Notes under the pieces: model-generated
Databases searched by the model: none
What the model saw: only the letters and a program-made list of their open reading frames with translations
Told to the model about the DNA's origin: nothing
Part shown: in pieces, positions 54,441-64,000 of the stretch
Numbering within the stretch: the stretch's first letter is position 1
Layout of the letters: each line of letters starts with the position of its first letter
Source: Paramacrobiotus metropolitanus
Lineage: Eukaryota > Tardigrada > Eutardigrada > Parachela > Macrobiotidae
Assembly: GCF_019649055.1 (NCBI RefSeq)
Contig: NW_026570342.1
Coordinates: forward strand, 62,001 to 126,000
Length of the DNA stretch: 64,000 nt
Direction of reading: 5' to 3'
Made by a program: the position numbers and the translations under genes

Positions 54441-54646
54441 TTTCTTAAATTTCCATGTACTTCCGAAAGTCTCTGACAGCTACTAAGTGAAGACCGGGTA
54501 TTCTTGCACTTAAGTACACGCGCTCCTTCGCGGTATTTACATGCACTTACAATTAAAATAAAGAAGCTGTTCCTAACAAGTCCAGCATATTCCGTATCTG
54601 CGGCATTTTTCGCAGTGTAAACTTCTACATTAAGATTGCGAGCCAT
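54437..54646 (-). CDS. Small hypothetical protein
   Basis: 69 codons (MARNLNVEVYTAKNAADTEY...), overlapping the start of the next minus-strand frame by four bases (ATGA type). That overlap is the main support for coding. Confidence 0.35.
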   Translation of the reverse strand: MARNLNVEVYTAKNAADTEYAGLVRNSFFILIVSACKYREGARVLKCKNTRSSLSSCQRLSEVHGNLRK

Positions 54647-54968
54647 GGCGAATTGTAGAGCAAAGCAAACTTTGTACCACTAGCGAAAGGATTCACTCAA
54701 TCCTAGTTATATGTTGCCTTTCATTCAGCAGAGAGTGGCAGAGAGAGAGAAACAGATACGCGGACAGATCACGCAAAGGGATTGGTATAAGGAAAGGCGG
54801 ATAGCTTGGCAAATTCTGACGACTACCGCCTACGACACAACCCCTTCCCGCCCTTCTCCGCCCTTACACACAACACATAGACGAGGATAAAGCGTCGATT
54901 AACCGTAAAAGTCACACTCCGGTCATCGCGCTTCCTTTCTGCAGTGTCAGTTCATCCTAAAGCCTGGC

Positions 54969-55464
54969 ATGGAGCATAGCAGCACAATGCCTGATAAAAT
55001 ACCGTCGTCGCCATCCCGTCCAGCAGAAAGCAGAGAAGCTGACAATGCGTGCTGTTGTACCAAGAACAATCAGCAGAATGGACATATTACTGATGTGATT
55101 AATTTTCGCTGCCAAAGTAGTGTTTCGCCGTTTATTATTTCGCGGGCCGTGAAATATGGATTAACCATGGACGATATCTGCAAAGTATTTCCGGAAGATG
55201 AACACCCCCGGAACCGAAATTTCTTTATATAGCCTAATGAGCCATTTGGAGGCAGATAAGATGCAGATGGCCAATATTAAGCGTCGATTTTGTAATTTGT
55301 TCTGCTCCCGTTGTGACGCAACTACACCGCACCGATCTGGAGCACGAGACAGAATGCTGTATAATGTGCTGCATTTTGTTGAGCACACCGTTTCTCGAAC
55401 CGGCTATAGCACGGAATATTTTGAATGCATGGAATGCGCCCTTAAATATTGCGTTTTTCTGTGA
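54969..55464 (+). CDS. One or two small hypothetical frames
   Basis: Two overlapping plus-strand frames, 54969-55232 (MEHSSTMPDKIPSSPSRPAE...) and 55198-55464 (with FCNLFCSRCD and FECMECALKYC, a possible four-Cys zinc site). They may be parts of one spliced gene, or neither may be real. Position between the virus-like element and the OTU gene does not settle ownership. Confidence 0.3.
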
Positions 55465-55466
55465 GG

Positions 55467-55503
<37 letters not shown>

Positions 55504-55506
55504 GTA
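55467..55506. repeat. (TA)n microsatellite
   Basis: An uninterrupted TATATA run of about 33 bp that grades into TACGTATATA. Confidence 0.85.
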
Positions 55507-55916
55507 TATAAGAATGCGTGTACCGTGGTCTACGGCATTAAATACGCGAGTAAGTGCGAAAGGTGTTGTTCGTTAATACAGAATCAGAATTTAATAACCA
55601 TCAATCCGCTCTCACGACACTGCCAATCGCTCCAATACAAAAACAAAAACGAAATCGAATACTTGAATCAGACGCGTCCCAGTCAACAAATGCTTACATG
55701 TCATTGTGCAATGGATATGAGTAAAAATGCCCGTTTAATAGAAGCCACTAAATTATTGGTTTAAACAAAGATATTTTTTCTTGTCGTATCGCAGCAGTGT
55801 TTAAACAGAAAGTTGTAAGAAAAACAGTCGGTCATTATCACTAAAATATATATGAGCAAAAAGCCATCCCCAGCACGTCCACTTCAAAATTCACGGTGGT
55901 GTCATCACAAGATGCT

Positions 55917-56862
55917 CTAGGAGGAACGCTTACTACGAGTAGTTGTAGTAGTAGTGGTAGTAGTGGTAGAAACACGTCTCTTGAGAGGTGGTGGGTGTGG
56001 TCCACTAGCCCCCGCTGCGGCAGGGCGCTTCGTCTGTCCGAGAGGCGGCGCGGGAATGCTGGTACTCGGCAGGTAGAACAGGGAATACTTCTCCTGTTTG
56101 GGCACACATGCAATGTAGTGCAGTCTGGTGTAGAGCACGCGTGCGGGCGGATACGTTGCACTAGTTGGTGTGTGGAGGGGGTGATACAGGAAATGCTTCT
56201 TACCCAACCTTTTTTCAAGGGCGATTAAGGCAGCAACCTGCATAGGAACGACACATGTGGTAAGCGATCGGCTAATTACAAAATTGCACAACGTTTACCT
56301 CATCGCTGGACAAATCTTTCCAATTTTCCGGCTGATTGTGATCAAAGAATCCTTGGTAGGAACAGATGGGACGGTGTAGGGCTGTCGCCAGGGCCATCAA
56401 ATGGATACCGCATCCGTAGGATTCCAAACCCACAGTCGGGGCAGTCACAGCAGTCTGATACACGACTTCAAGCAGACCGAGATGGTTTTCTGGCACTTGG
56501 GACTGCAAGTGTGGCAGGAAGTCGTGATAGCGCGAAGCCAGAATATCAATTGCCGCCAGGCGTAAATGTAGATGAAATCTACCGTCCAGTAAGACCGCCA
56601 TGGACACTGCATGGAAAAAGCAGTGGCCGTCGCTAAGAACGTTGTAAATGCTGAAGTGCTCTTGGAAGGCCGCGTAAAAGGTGTTGCTGAGTATGGTGTC
56701 CGAATTTGTCGTACCATCGAGGCAACGGATAGCGGGAATTCGGATAAAGTCACGAAGGTGTCGAAGGAGATCCGTATGTTCGGCCAGCATCTGAAGCCGA
56801 GCACAAAGGCACAGGCGTAATATACCGCGCTCACAGCCACACGTTAATGTCTTTAGGGTCAT
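55917..56862 (-). CDS. OTU-family cysteine protease, two exons
   Basis: Exon 1 (to 56299) and exon 2 (56237-55917) are joined by a 61-nt intron, GTAAAC...ATGCAG. Exon 1 holds NVLSDGHCFFHAVSMAV, the D-G-x-C motif of OTU deubiquitinases with the catalytic Cys, and the later helix GIHLMALATALHRPICSY. Exon 2 supplies RLHYIACVP, the C-terminal catalytic His motif. The split of the catalytic pair across the intron supports the splice. A Pro/Thr-rich tail ends the protein. The start is uncertain: ATG 56862 overlaps the JmjC gene end, ATG 56790 (MLAEHTDLLRHL) is an alternative, and the exon could also be reached by splicing from the upstream gene. OTU enzymes remove ubiquitin from proteins. Confidence 0.66.
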
Positions 56863-59800
56863 CAGTGGAGAAAACCGCTACAAGGAACTGCCAATCCACC
56901 CCATTTTCCGTCACCTTCTGCTCACTCATTGCGCACCGCAAGTCGTGAATGAAAATTACACTCTCCGGCCTGACACCAAGCACGTTGAAGTCCAGGCGAA
57001 TATGCGCAGCAGATATCCGGCCAGAGAAAAGGTACCGCTTGGCCATCACTTCCGGTGCTGTGGGATAGCTCCGCAATATCTTTCGGTCGGCTTCGTTGGT
57101 GATTTGGTACAATGTGGGAACCGATAGTGGGAAATCTTCCACTGTGGGATGGTCCGGCCAGTTTTTCTCAATCATGTCCTCCTTGTACTTCCGACCGGTG
57201 GCCTGCAGAATTTTCGGCGTCTCCGTGTCATCGAAGCCGACGGCGCTTTTAGACTTCGGGTCTAATAAAGTATCTTTGTCGTCCTGGCATTGGATATACT
57301 TCTTCGGGTCCAAAATTTCTTCGGGAAACTTTTCCGGGTCGGCAACGTTGATGGCCACGGCGAAGTTCGCACCAATCTGTCCACCCCAATGTGGTGTATT
57401 TGGTCGCAAAACAAACCCCTGCCCTGGACCTAACATTGCATAATATACCACCTTTTTCATCTGGCGCAAACGCTGTGCCAGCTTCAGCGGGAACACCGAC
57501 TTGTGGTGGTGCCCGATGGTAAGCTGGTCGCAAATGTCCTCCGGCTTGTATTTCAGCTCATTGACGTAGATATCCTTCACCGTTTGCTGGACGGTCGGCC
57601 CATCATCCGGATGACAGCAGATCAGGATTTTCTTCACTCCGCACAGGTTAAAGTTGAATGAAGACAGAAGAATATCTTCGCAGTGCAGGCAGAATATCGA
57701 GACGCCACCCACAGAGCCGATTAACTCCTCCTGGTTGATTCCTGCTCGTGCCTGGTAAACGCCATGCGTGGCGTCCATCATACGGACGAGACAGACCAGG
57801 CCCGACCAGTCAGGCAGCTGAAAACACATACACATAACTATTGCATACAGAGGCAACAGCACCGGCAGGCACTTCCGGCAACAACTTACATTCGACAACA
57901 GCTTCGGGCTCAGGTGGGCGTACTTGGCGTAGACCTTCTTGTCGGTATCCTGAGTAGCTGCCAACTGGGCTACAGCTATGTAGAATTCCTTAACCTCCTG
58001 CGGGAAGCCGGAATCGGCCAGGAGTTTCTCCATTTCCGGGCGGACATGTGGAACGAGGTCGTTCAGGGATTCGAATTCTGCGGCGTTGGCGGCGATAAAT
58101 TCCGTCCAGGACATCCCGGCCAGCGGCTTTCGTGTCGCGTCCGTCGAGCGGACTTCAATAATTTCCTTATGGATTCGAGTGACCTTTGACTGTGTATACT
58201 GCACATGTCCTTCTTTGACATGCTTCTGAAATTCCGAGCTATCTTCAAGCTCTGAGGGCTTATAAATCAGGTCATCGTTGGTGTCAATCTGCACAGAAGA
58301 GAGAAGTGCGACGGTGTTTATTCTCATCATGGTAGCCAGTATATCTCAACTTCGAGCCGAAAGACTACCCACCTTGACAGCAAACCAGCCAGGCATGACC
58401 AGTTCAAGACGGCGGATAAGATTGCTGCACTGTGCTCCGCAGTTGGCACGCGTTATCGGTAACTTAATTACCGGCAATGGTCGGAGATACGGATCGGCAT
58501 CCCAGCCTTCCTCCGGAGGTACCTTTTCAAATAAAAAAAGCCTACTCGTTTACAATACCAGCTACACAGCTGCAGCTACTGATGCGCGCCTTACAATCAT
58601 TTGTTCACGTAGAGTGTTGACCTCTTCCGGTGGCAATAGGCCAAACGGACGTTCCGGCAGAAGGTTCGGTCGGCCGCCCACTCCGCACGGCGACTCACCC
58701 GACGCTTGCCATTGCTCCGCTTATTGCGCGCCTTCCTAGCAGCCTCCTTGGCTTCCTCGACCGCCTTGGCACGTTTCTGCTGCTCCAGATCTTCCCGAAT
58801 TCCCCGCAAGTCACTCAGCTCCCGCGTCACCTGCTGATGCAGGCTGCGCAGTTGGACCTTCTGTGCCTCGACCTCGGCGTACAGGTCCGCCTTCATGTGG
58901 CCAAACGACACACCCGCCTCTTCCTGGCGTCGGCGCTCATGGGCAGCGCCTTGGGTCCGCGCGCTATCCAGTCCGGCAGCCAGGGTGCTGATCTTATCGC
59001 GGTCCTGCTTCACGGCCAGCTCAGCGGCGCTTCGGCGCTCTGTACAACAGAAAACAGGTTAAGAATTTGTATTGGATGATTTGTACATATGTGGGCAAAT
59101 GTCAAACAGTCACACGATTAATTTGTGTTTCCTATAAACATCTGCACGTCAACTACGTACATACGTATGTACGTATGTACCATTTTCCGCCCTCTCAACC
59201 GCCTGCGACACTTCAGCGTGAAAAGTTGTATACATGGTTGGGCTGTGAGCCCAATGCAGACCGTCCTTGCGAAGCACAACATCATCAGGGGCCAGCTGGA
59301 TGAACTGCCAGATAGTGCGGTAGGTGCGGGTGGCGCGATGGCAGAAATTGTCCAGCATGTCATTCATGGCCGCCACGGCGTCCATGCAGGCGTCCAGGTT
59401 GCGCTCGCAAGAACGTGGGGGTGCGGGATGATGGCGACGCTGGTCCTGCTCGCGATGACGAAATCGTCGGTCCACTCCCTGAAACGGCAGGCTGACGATG
59501 AAGATCTCATCGAACCACTTCTCCATCGCATCCCGGCAGGCGGAGATGCTGTAGTTCGCCCCTTCCACATCGCGAGCCGCCGATCCACACGCGCCGTCCC
59601 GCCAGAAGGACTGAAGGTTATTGGTCCCTGCTACCAAAACCAGTCGCTTCTTCGGCTCCCCTGACGGCCGGGCAATCCAGTTCTTGGACGGCCGGACGTC
59701 CTGGCCACGGGCGCCGTCGTCGCAGTGTCGGCGGCTACCGCTGCTGCTGCTGCTGCTGCTGGAGGACTGGTGGTAGTGGCCGTGGTGGTGTTGGTGATGG

Positions 59801-60192
59801 CCATACACATCGCGAAACCACTGTGCCACATTGTCCAGCACGCCGCCCATGCTCGCTCCGCTCTGCGACACTACGCAGATCTGCCCATCCTGCAGGCTGC
59901 TGAAGATGCGGCCAGGACGTGTGTCGGGGTGGCGGAAGCCGCGTAGATCTTCCTGCAACTGGCTGTTGGAGTTGCGGTCCGCGCAGAGCAGAACAGGTGG
60001 CCCTTGGGAATCGGTGGCGAAGACGGTACGCGCGTCACGCAGGTTAGCCACACGGTCCACCTTGGCCGGCTGCTTGTTGTCTCGCGGCAGTAGCTGATAG
60101 AACGGCGGTCGGTGATCCCCGGGTGGCATGGCGTACGCAAAGCGCGATGACGATGTGGATGCCATACTGCTCTGCAAGGCAACGGTTAGCAC
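56831..60192 (-). CDS. SGNH-hydrolase-like, coiled-coil, JmjC-like multidomain protein (six exons)
   Basis: Exons 60192-59181, 59039-58699, 58621-58595, 58522-58373, 58288-57890 and 57817-56831 join in phase (introns 141, 77, 72, 84 and 72 nt, all GT-AG) to 971 codons. Residues about 100-315 are SGNH/GDSL-like: SQSGAS (109-114), GTNNL (189-193) and DGLHW (310-314), where the Asp-His pair would lie. A His/Ser-rich insert sits in between. Residues about 335-450 form a charged coiled coil. Residues about 675-810 are JmjC-like: FCLHCED with H688 and E690, and NTPHWGG with H786, the spacing of the Fe(II) triad of KDM4-type demethylases. Exons are GC-rich, unlike the virus-like genes nearby. The ATG at 60165 is an alternative start. 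Function is not established; oxygenase activity is an inference. Confidence 0.66.
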
Positions 60193-60194
60193 AG

Positions 60195-61015
60195 AGAAAG
60201 CAATAAGATTAATAGATTTTATTAAAATAAGTATTACGGTAGGCTATATGTGGAGGGCGCGTGCGCGCGACTAGATGCCCAGTAAAGATAATGATGTGCG
60301 ACCAATAAATAACTGAACCAAAAAATCACCTCATCAAAATAAAACCAAAACGCGCATGCCAATTTGGCAGACAACTGCAAGTAATACCATCATTATCGCA
60401 ACACACCTGCTATTATTCCGCGGCGGCCCATTAATTGAATTTTACTAAATAAGTTAGGAAAGGACTGATCAAACACTAAATAAGTGGATAAACAAATAAA
60501 TAAACAATTTACTAATAAGTAATACTAAATAAATAATTTACTAAATAAGTTGTGAAAATTATGAAAGGACATATTTTAAGCACAGCCTTATATATGTACG
60601 GCCTGCTTTATATAAATACGGCCGGCAGGGATAAATAAGAAAAAATATTTTTGTACCTGTTGTTTACCCTGCTAGAATCTAACCGATCCTTGCAGCTGCG
60701 ACAGACTAGAACTGTTAAGTCCTTGTCGTTGTCGCGAACGGTTAGTGCTAGAACTGTAAAGTCCTTGCAGTCTGAACCGGCTCCGGGATGGACGGCGCAG
60801 GTGGGCACAGGCAGGAGCACGGTCGCCTGGGGCGGAGGACACGGCAGCTACGGTGAACATTTAAAACAATTTAAAAATCAATGAATATCGTAAAAACAAA
60901 TATCAAATAATAATAGTAATTAAAATAATAATATTAATAAATAATAGTAATACTAATTAATTAAAAATTTGGTTGCAGAATATCCGTAGGAAATAAAAAA
61001 CGCTGCGGTGGGAGG
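60195..61015. other. AT-rich spacer upstream of the SGNH/JmjC gene
   Basis: It contains runs such as TAAATAAATAAACAA and weak TATA-like motifs. A duplicated word (TAGAACTGTAAAGTCCTTG / TAGAACTGTTAAGTCCTTG, both on the plus strand) occurs near 60706-60772. No gene is supported. Confidence 0.45.
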
Positions 61016-61020
61016 ACTTA

Positions 61021-61278
61021 CTAGAGCACTGTCTCCAGGAAATCCAATGAGGGAGAACAGGGATCGTCAAGGTTCAGGGTGCGGGGATGGGGCTCAGTTG
61101 GGACAGAAGGCAGACCCGAAAATCGCTGATGAGTCGGGTAGGGAACGGAGCCTGCAACACAGTCAACACGCTCAACCGTGATCAGCGGGCATAGCTCATA
61201 CACGGGATCGCAATGTAGCAGCCTTAACGGAGAGCAGCTCGTCACTCGTATAATGGCCAGGTTGCTGCGGGTCGCCAC
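61021..61278 (-). CDS. Hypothetical frame, weak
   Basis: 85 codons (MATRSNLAIIRVTSCSPLRL...) with fairly GC-rich composition. No motif and no partner. It could be an exon of an unseen gene or chance. Confidence 0.2.
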   Translation of the reverse strand: MATRSNLAIIRVTSCSPLRLLHCDPVYELCPLITVERVDCVAGSVPYPTHQRFSGLPSVPTEPHPRTLNLDDPCSPSLDFLETVL

Positions 61279-61634
61279 ATCGCTAGCGCTAGTCAGAAAA
61301 TCAGCTCATCGTTAAGGGCTGAATGGCGGCGGACAGTGCACTTACCTGCTCAGAAGGCAATTCACGGGCCGTAAGTGGCCTGTTGATGCGGGCAACACTA
61401 GTCAGCGGATAAATACCACAACACAACCGTCAATCCATTTCTCATCGTTCTTATGCCATACGCACAAAACAAATCGAATCAGGTTTGTTTGTTACAGCAG
61501 TAACAGCGCGGAACCCCGGGCGTTAGCTGTAAAAATTAAACAGCGAAGAACTCACGGTGCTGCATATGCAGATTATCACCACACGGCGTGCTTGCAAGTG
61601 ACAGAGAGAGACAGAGGATAGTGGGAAAGCGTGC

Positions 61635-61660
61635 GTGTGTGTGTGTGCCTGTCTGTCTGT
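61635..61660. repeat. TG/CTGT microsatellite
   Basis: GTGTGTGTGTG followed by CTGTCTGTCTGT. Confidence 0.75.
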
Positions 61661-61677
61661 TGCTATGGCGGCTAAGC

Positions 61678-61875
61678 GAGCACGCGTGCTGCGGGCTGGA
61701 CGGTGGCTCCAGTGTATCGCTGATACACATGCTGTGCGAATCTCAAGGAGATTCGCAGCGCAGCTGCAGCTGTCTGTGCAAGTGAGCACGCGTGCAGCAC
61801 GGCTGCACGGCTGCGAAGCGAGAGTATCACTCATGCATCTGCTGTGCAGACCTCAAGCAGGTTTGCACCCCTGAT
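61678..61875. repeat. Tandem duplication, unit about 106 bp, each with a hairpin
   Basis: Two diverged units begin GAGCACGCGTGC at 61678 and 61784. Each contains a 9-10 bp stem around AAG: 61735-61757 (TGCGAATCTC / GAGATTCGCA) and 61845-61867 (TGCAGACCT / AGGTTTGCA). Between the copies the stems differ, but pairing is largely kept. Confidence 0.55.
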
Positions 61876-61929
61876 GCATTCGGTGTAGGAGTGCCGCCCC
61901 TGGAAGGGGTGTTCCACAGCACACCAGAA

Positions 61930-62965
61930 TGATCAGTATTCATCATCGGTAATTTAACTTTGTTCGATTAGTATTTTCATCGTTATTTAGTTATTGTTTA
62001 ATTCAAGAAATTTTTTATACATTTTCATGGTTTTGTGGTTTCGGTTTTGTTTGTTGAGTGTCGACTGTGTGAAGTGACGAGTTCGACATTTCGTTACGAA
62101 TTTTCTGAAGAATCAGTATTTTTGCGGATTGAGTTAATTATTGTGTTTACCGGTTTTAGATGGAATTTTCGAAGATACTTTTCGTTCACTGAAAGGAGCG
62201 CGTCGTCAAGTCTTGTATCCATCGTTGCATTGCTCAACGTTTGACCGCTTACAGCCGGCCGACGGACGCCATGCGCAGCTTCCGACAAGCGCGGATTATG
62301 TATATCTGTCGGTTAATCGCTACGAAAAGAAAAAGCAAGTGGAACTTGCCGTGGCTGCCTTTGGTATGCCCGCTAAACACTTGATCCTAAATTAAATTTT
62401 TGCAGCATCCTTATTGCTGAATCTGAATTACATTTGTTATTGTAATCATCTGCTAACTGTGCTTCGGAACGCAGTATTTTCTCTAAGAGATTTAGCTAAC
62501 CGCTGCTGATAGGCTTTTGTGATGGGATCTGAGCTGTCTTTTATTAGTGTTCGTTGAATTTCTCTGTTGTTATTCTTCTGAAGATTGGTCTGCCTTGCAA
62601 TCTTATTGCTATCCCTCATTGTCATGCCAGAGTACGCTTTCTTAAATATCTTCCGCTTTTGGAAAGCAGAATAGCCTACTTAAAACGTTGTTTTATTTTT
62701 CCAGCAACACTGTAGCATTTGCTTCCCTGTGAACTGACGCTCCACCACGGTCGGAAGAACGCTAAATCCATCTGCTCATTGCCGGAGGCTACGACGAGCG
62801 GGTACCGGAGAACCGCGAATACCATCAGGACCTGGTTGACCTCGTGGAACCGCTGGGTCCGAGTGGTCACGTGACGTCAGACCTGATTGGCGTTTTTTAT
62901 TTCGTATGGAGCTTCATTTGAAGCAGTACCGCCGCAGCTGTTCTATGGCGTACCGTTAGGGCCAC
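61930..62965. other. Gene-free stretch
   Basis: Short frames only (for example 62141-62395). I see no recognisable domain, RNA gene or repeat. Confidence 0.4.
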
Positions 62966-62969
62966 ATAA

Positions 62970-63800
62970 AGATAACCTAAATACGTAACGTAATTTCTGA
63001 AACGGTAGTTAAAGTAACCAAAGGTAACCAAGCGTAATTCAACGTGTACCAACGTAACCGAAAGGAATCTCAATGTGGTAACGTTACTTGACTCAACCGG
63101 TAATTAAAGTAACCGAAGATGATTCAACGTACACCAGTGTAACCTAAAGTAGACTTAACGTGGTAACGTTACTTAACAGATCCGGCAATTGAAATGAAAG
63201 GTTACGACGCAGAAAAGAACGTACACCAATGTAACCGTAAGAAATCTTAATGTGGTAACATTACTTGACTCAACCGGTAATTAAAAGTAATCGAAGGTGA
63301 TTCAACGTAAAAAAGTGTAACCTAAAGTAGACTTAACGTGGTAACATTACTTAATTCAACCGGTAAATAAAGTAACCAGAGGTTACCGAGCGGAATTCGA
63401 CGTGCACCGATGTAACCAAATGGTTTCATAACGCATAACGTGGTGACGTTATTTTAAACTTTACAGATAATTAAGGTAACCAAAGTAATTCAGATTACAC
63501 CGATGTAAGGTAAAGAAGTCTGATCGTTGAAAAGGTACCTAAACCTTTATTGTTATTTAAGGTAACCGAAGGTATATCAAGCCATATCAATATAACTGGA
63601 AGAACACCAATGTAACCTAAGTTAAACTTAACGTAGTAACGTTACATACCTCAACCGGCACTTAAAGTGACTGAGGGTTACCAAGCGGAATTAAATGTAA
63701 ACTAGTGTGACCAAAATTGCCTAAACTTCATTTAAACTAGCAGCAAATGTAACCACAGCTTACAAAGCCGGATTCAGCGCACACCGACGTAATTTAAAGA
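62970..63800. repeat. Degenerate satellite with about 85-105 bp units
   Basis: Eight to nine units share GTAACC(G/A)AAGGT, ATTCAACGT.CACC..TGTAACC, ACGTGGTAACGTTACTT and CAACCGGTAATTAAA in that order. The clearest units are 63014-63370. Longer units with an extra GTTACCAAGCGG segment alternate with shorter ones in the first half, which hints at a dimeric higher-order repeat. Divergence grows to the right. Confidence 0.78.
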
Positions 63801-64000
63801 CGCCGTATTGTTGTATTCATTTTGCATAAAATCAAATCGTAAGCTACGTAACCAGACGAAACCAAGCAGAAACAATTGTATGTAACTGTTACCTTAGATC
63901 TTGTAGCGTCACGTTATTTAACAAAATAATCAAAACAATGTCGAGCATAGGATATGTCACGCATAAGCAGTTTCACAAAATCACATGAATCCCTTCTTTT

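Larger units (their letters stand above)
36904..54646. mobile_element. Polinton/Maverick (adintovirus-like) element, nearly complete fossil
   Basis: Diagnostic parts: retroviral-type integrase, protein-primed type-B DNA polymerase, A32-type packaging ATPase, Polinton major capsid protein, a second structural protein and an Arg-rich core-like protein. Accessory genes: thymidylate kinase, ribonucleotide reductase R2, BIR-like zinc protein, dsRNA-binding-like protein and several unknown frames on the minus strand. No adenain-type protease was recognised. About five interruptions are seen across integrase, capsid and polymerase, and some have borders like those of short introns. Bounds are those of the outermost recognised frames. 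Terminal inverted repeats and the 6-bp target duplication of the family were not found. Many long frames remain open, so the copy is probably not old. Confidence 0.8.

Noticed and set aside
54969-55464. A zinc-finger gene of known family
   Set aside because: The Cys pairs are suggestive, but spacing and frame do not match a family I can name. It is kept only as a weak hypothetical.
34500-60500. Terminal inverted repeats of the Polinton-type element
   Set aside because: I compared several candidate ends by eye (around 34.9, 36.9, 54.8 and 55.8 kb) and saw no convincing inverted match, so none is annotated.
61678-61875. tRNA-derived SINE or tRNA gene
   Set aside because: The hairpins resemble a T-arm superficially, but no A-box, B-box consensus or cloverleaf could be assembled.

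Overview
The window is nuclear DNA of an invertebrate animal. The evidence is short GT-AG introns, an ankyrin gene of the animal KANK family, non-LTR and LTR retrotransposons, MITE-like elements and a Polinton-type element. I cannot name the phylum or species. Host coding exons are GC-rich and sit in AT-rich spacer. There are no bacterial features.

Left part (1 to about 34.5 kb): a tandem array of three decayed copies of a KANK-like gene, all on the minus strand. Copy 1 is at 1-6032 and is cut by the window edge, copy 2 is at 9942-14860, and copy 3 is at 21126-34450. Each copy has its own lesions, and the shared flanks let insertions be dated against one another. Into this array came five copies of an RLE-type LINE family, a 504-bp MULE-like element, a 362-bp terminal-inverted-repeat element, a 0.7-kb perfect-hairpin foldback element, a 618-bp probable solo LTR, and a 140-bp foldback MITE that was itself split by a very young LTR element carrying only a Gag-like gene.

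Middle part (about 35 to 55 kb): a spliced RING/zinc-finger gene (35.1-36.8 kb, minus), then a large Polinton/Maverick (adintovirus-like) element from about 36.9 to 54.6 kb. Its parts are an integrase, capsid genes, an Arg-rich core-like protein, a protein-primed type-B DNA polymerase and an A32-type packaging ATPase. It also carries thymidylate kinase, ribonucleotide reductase R2, a BIR-like zinc protein and a protein with two dsRNA-binding-like repeats. The backbone is nearly complete, with about five interruptions, some of which have borders like those of short introns. I treat it as a fossil. I did not find its terminal repeats.

Right part (55.8 to 64 kb): a spliced minus-strand gene encodes an SGNH-hydrolase-like domain, a coiled coil and a JmjC-like domain in one 971-residue protein. 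It overlaps or runs into a spliced OTU-type cysteine-protease gene. Beyond it lie AT-rich spacer, a small tandem duplication able to form hairpins, and a degenerate satellite (about 62.97-63.8 kb).
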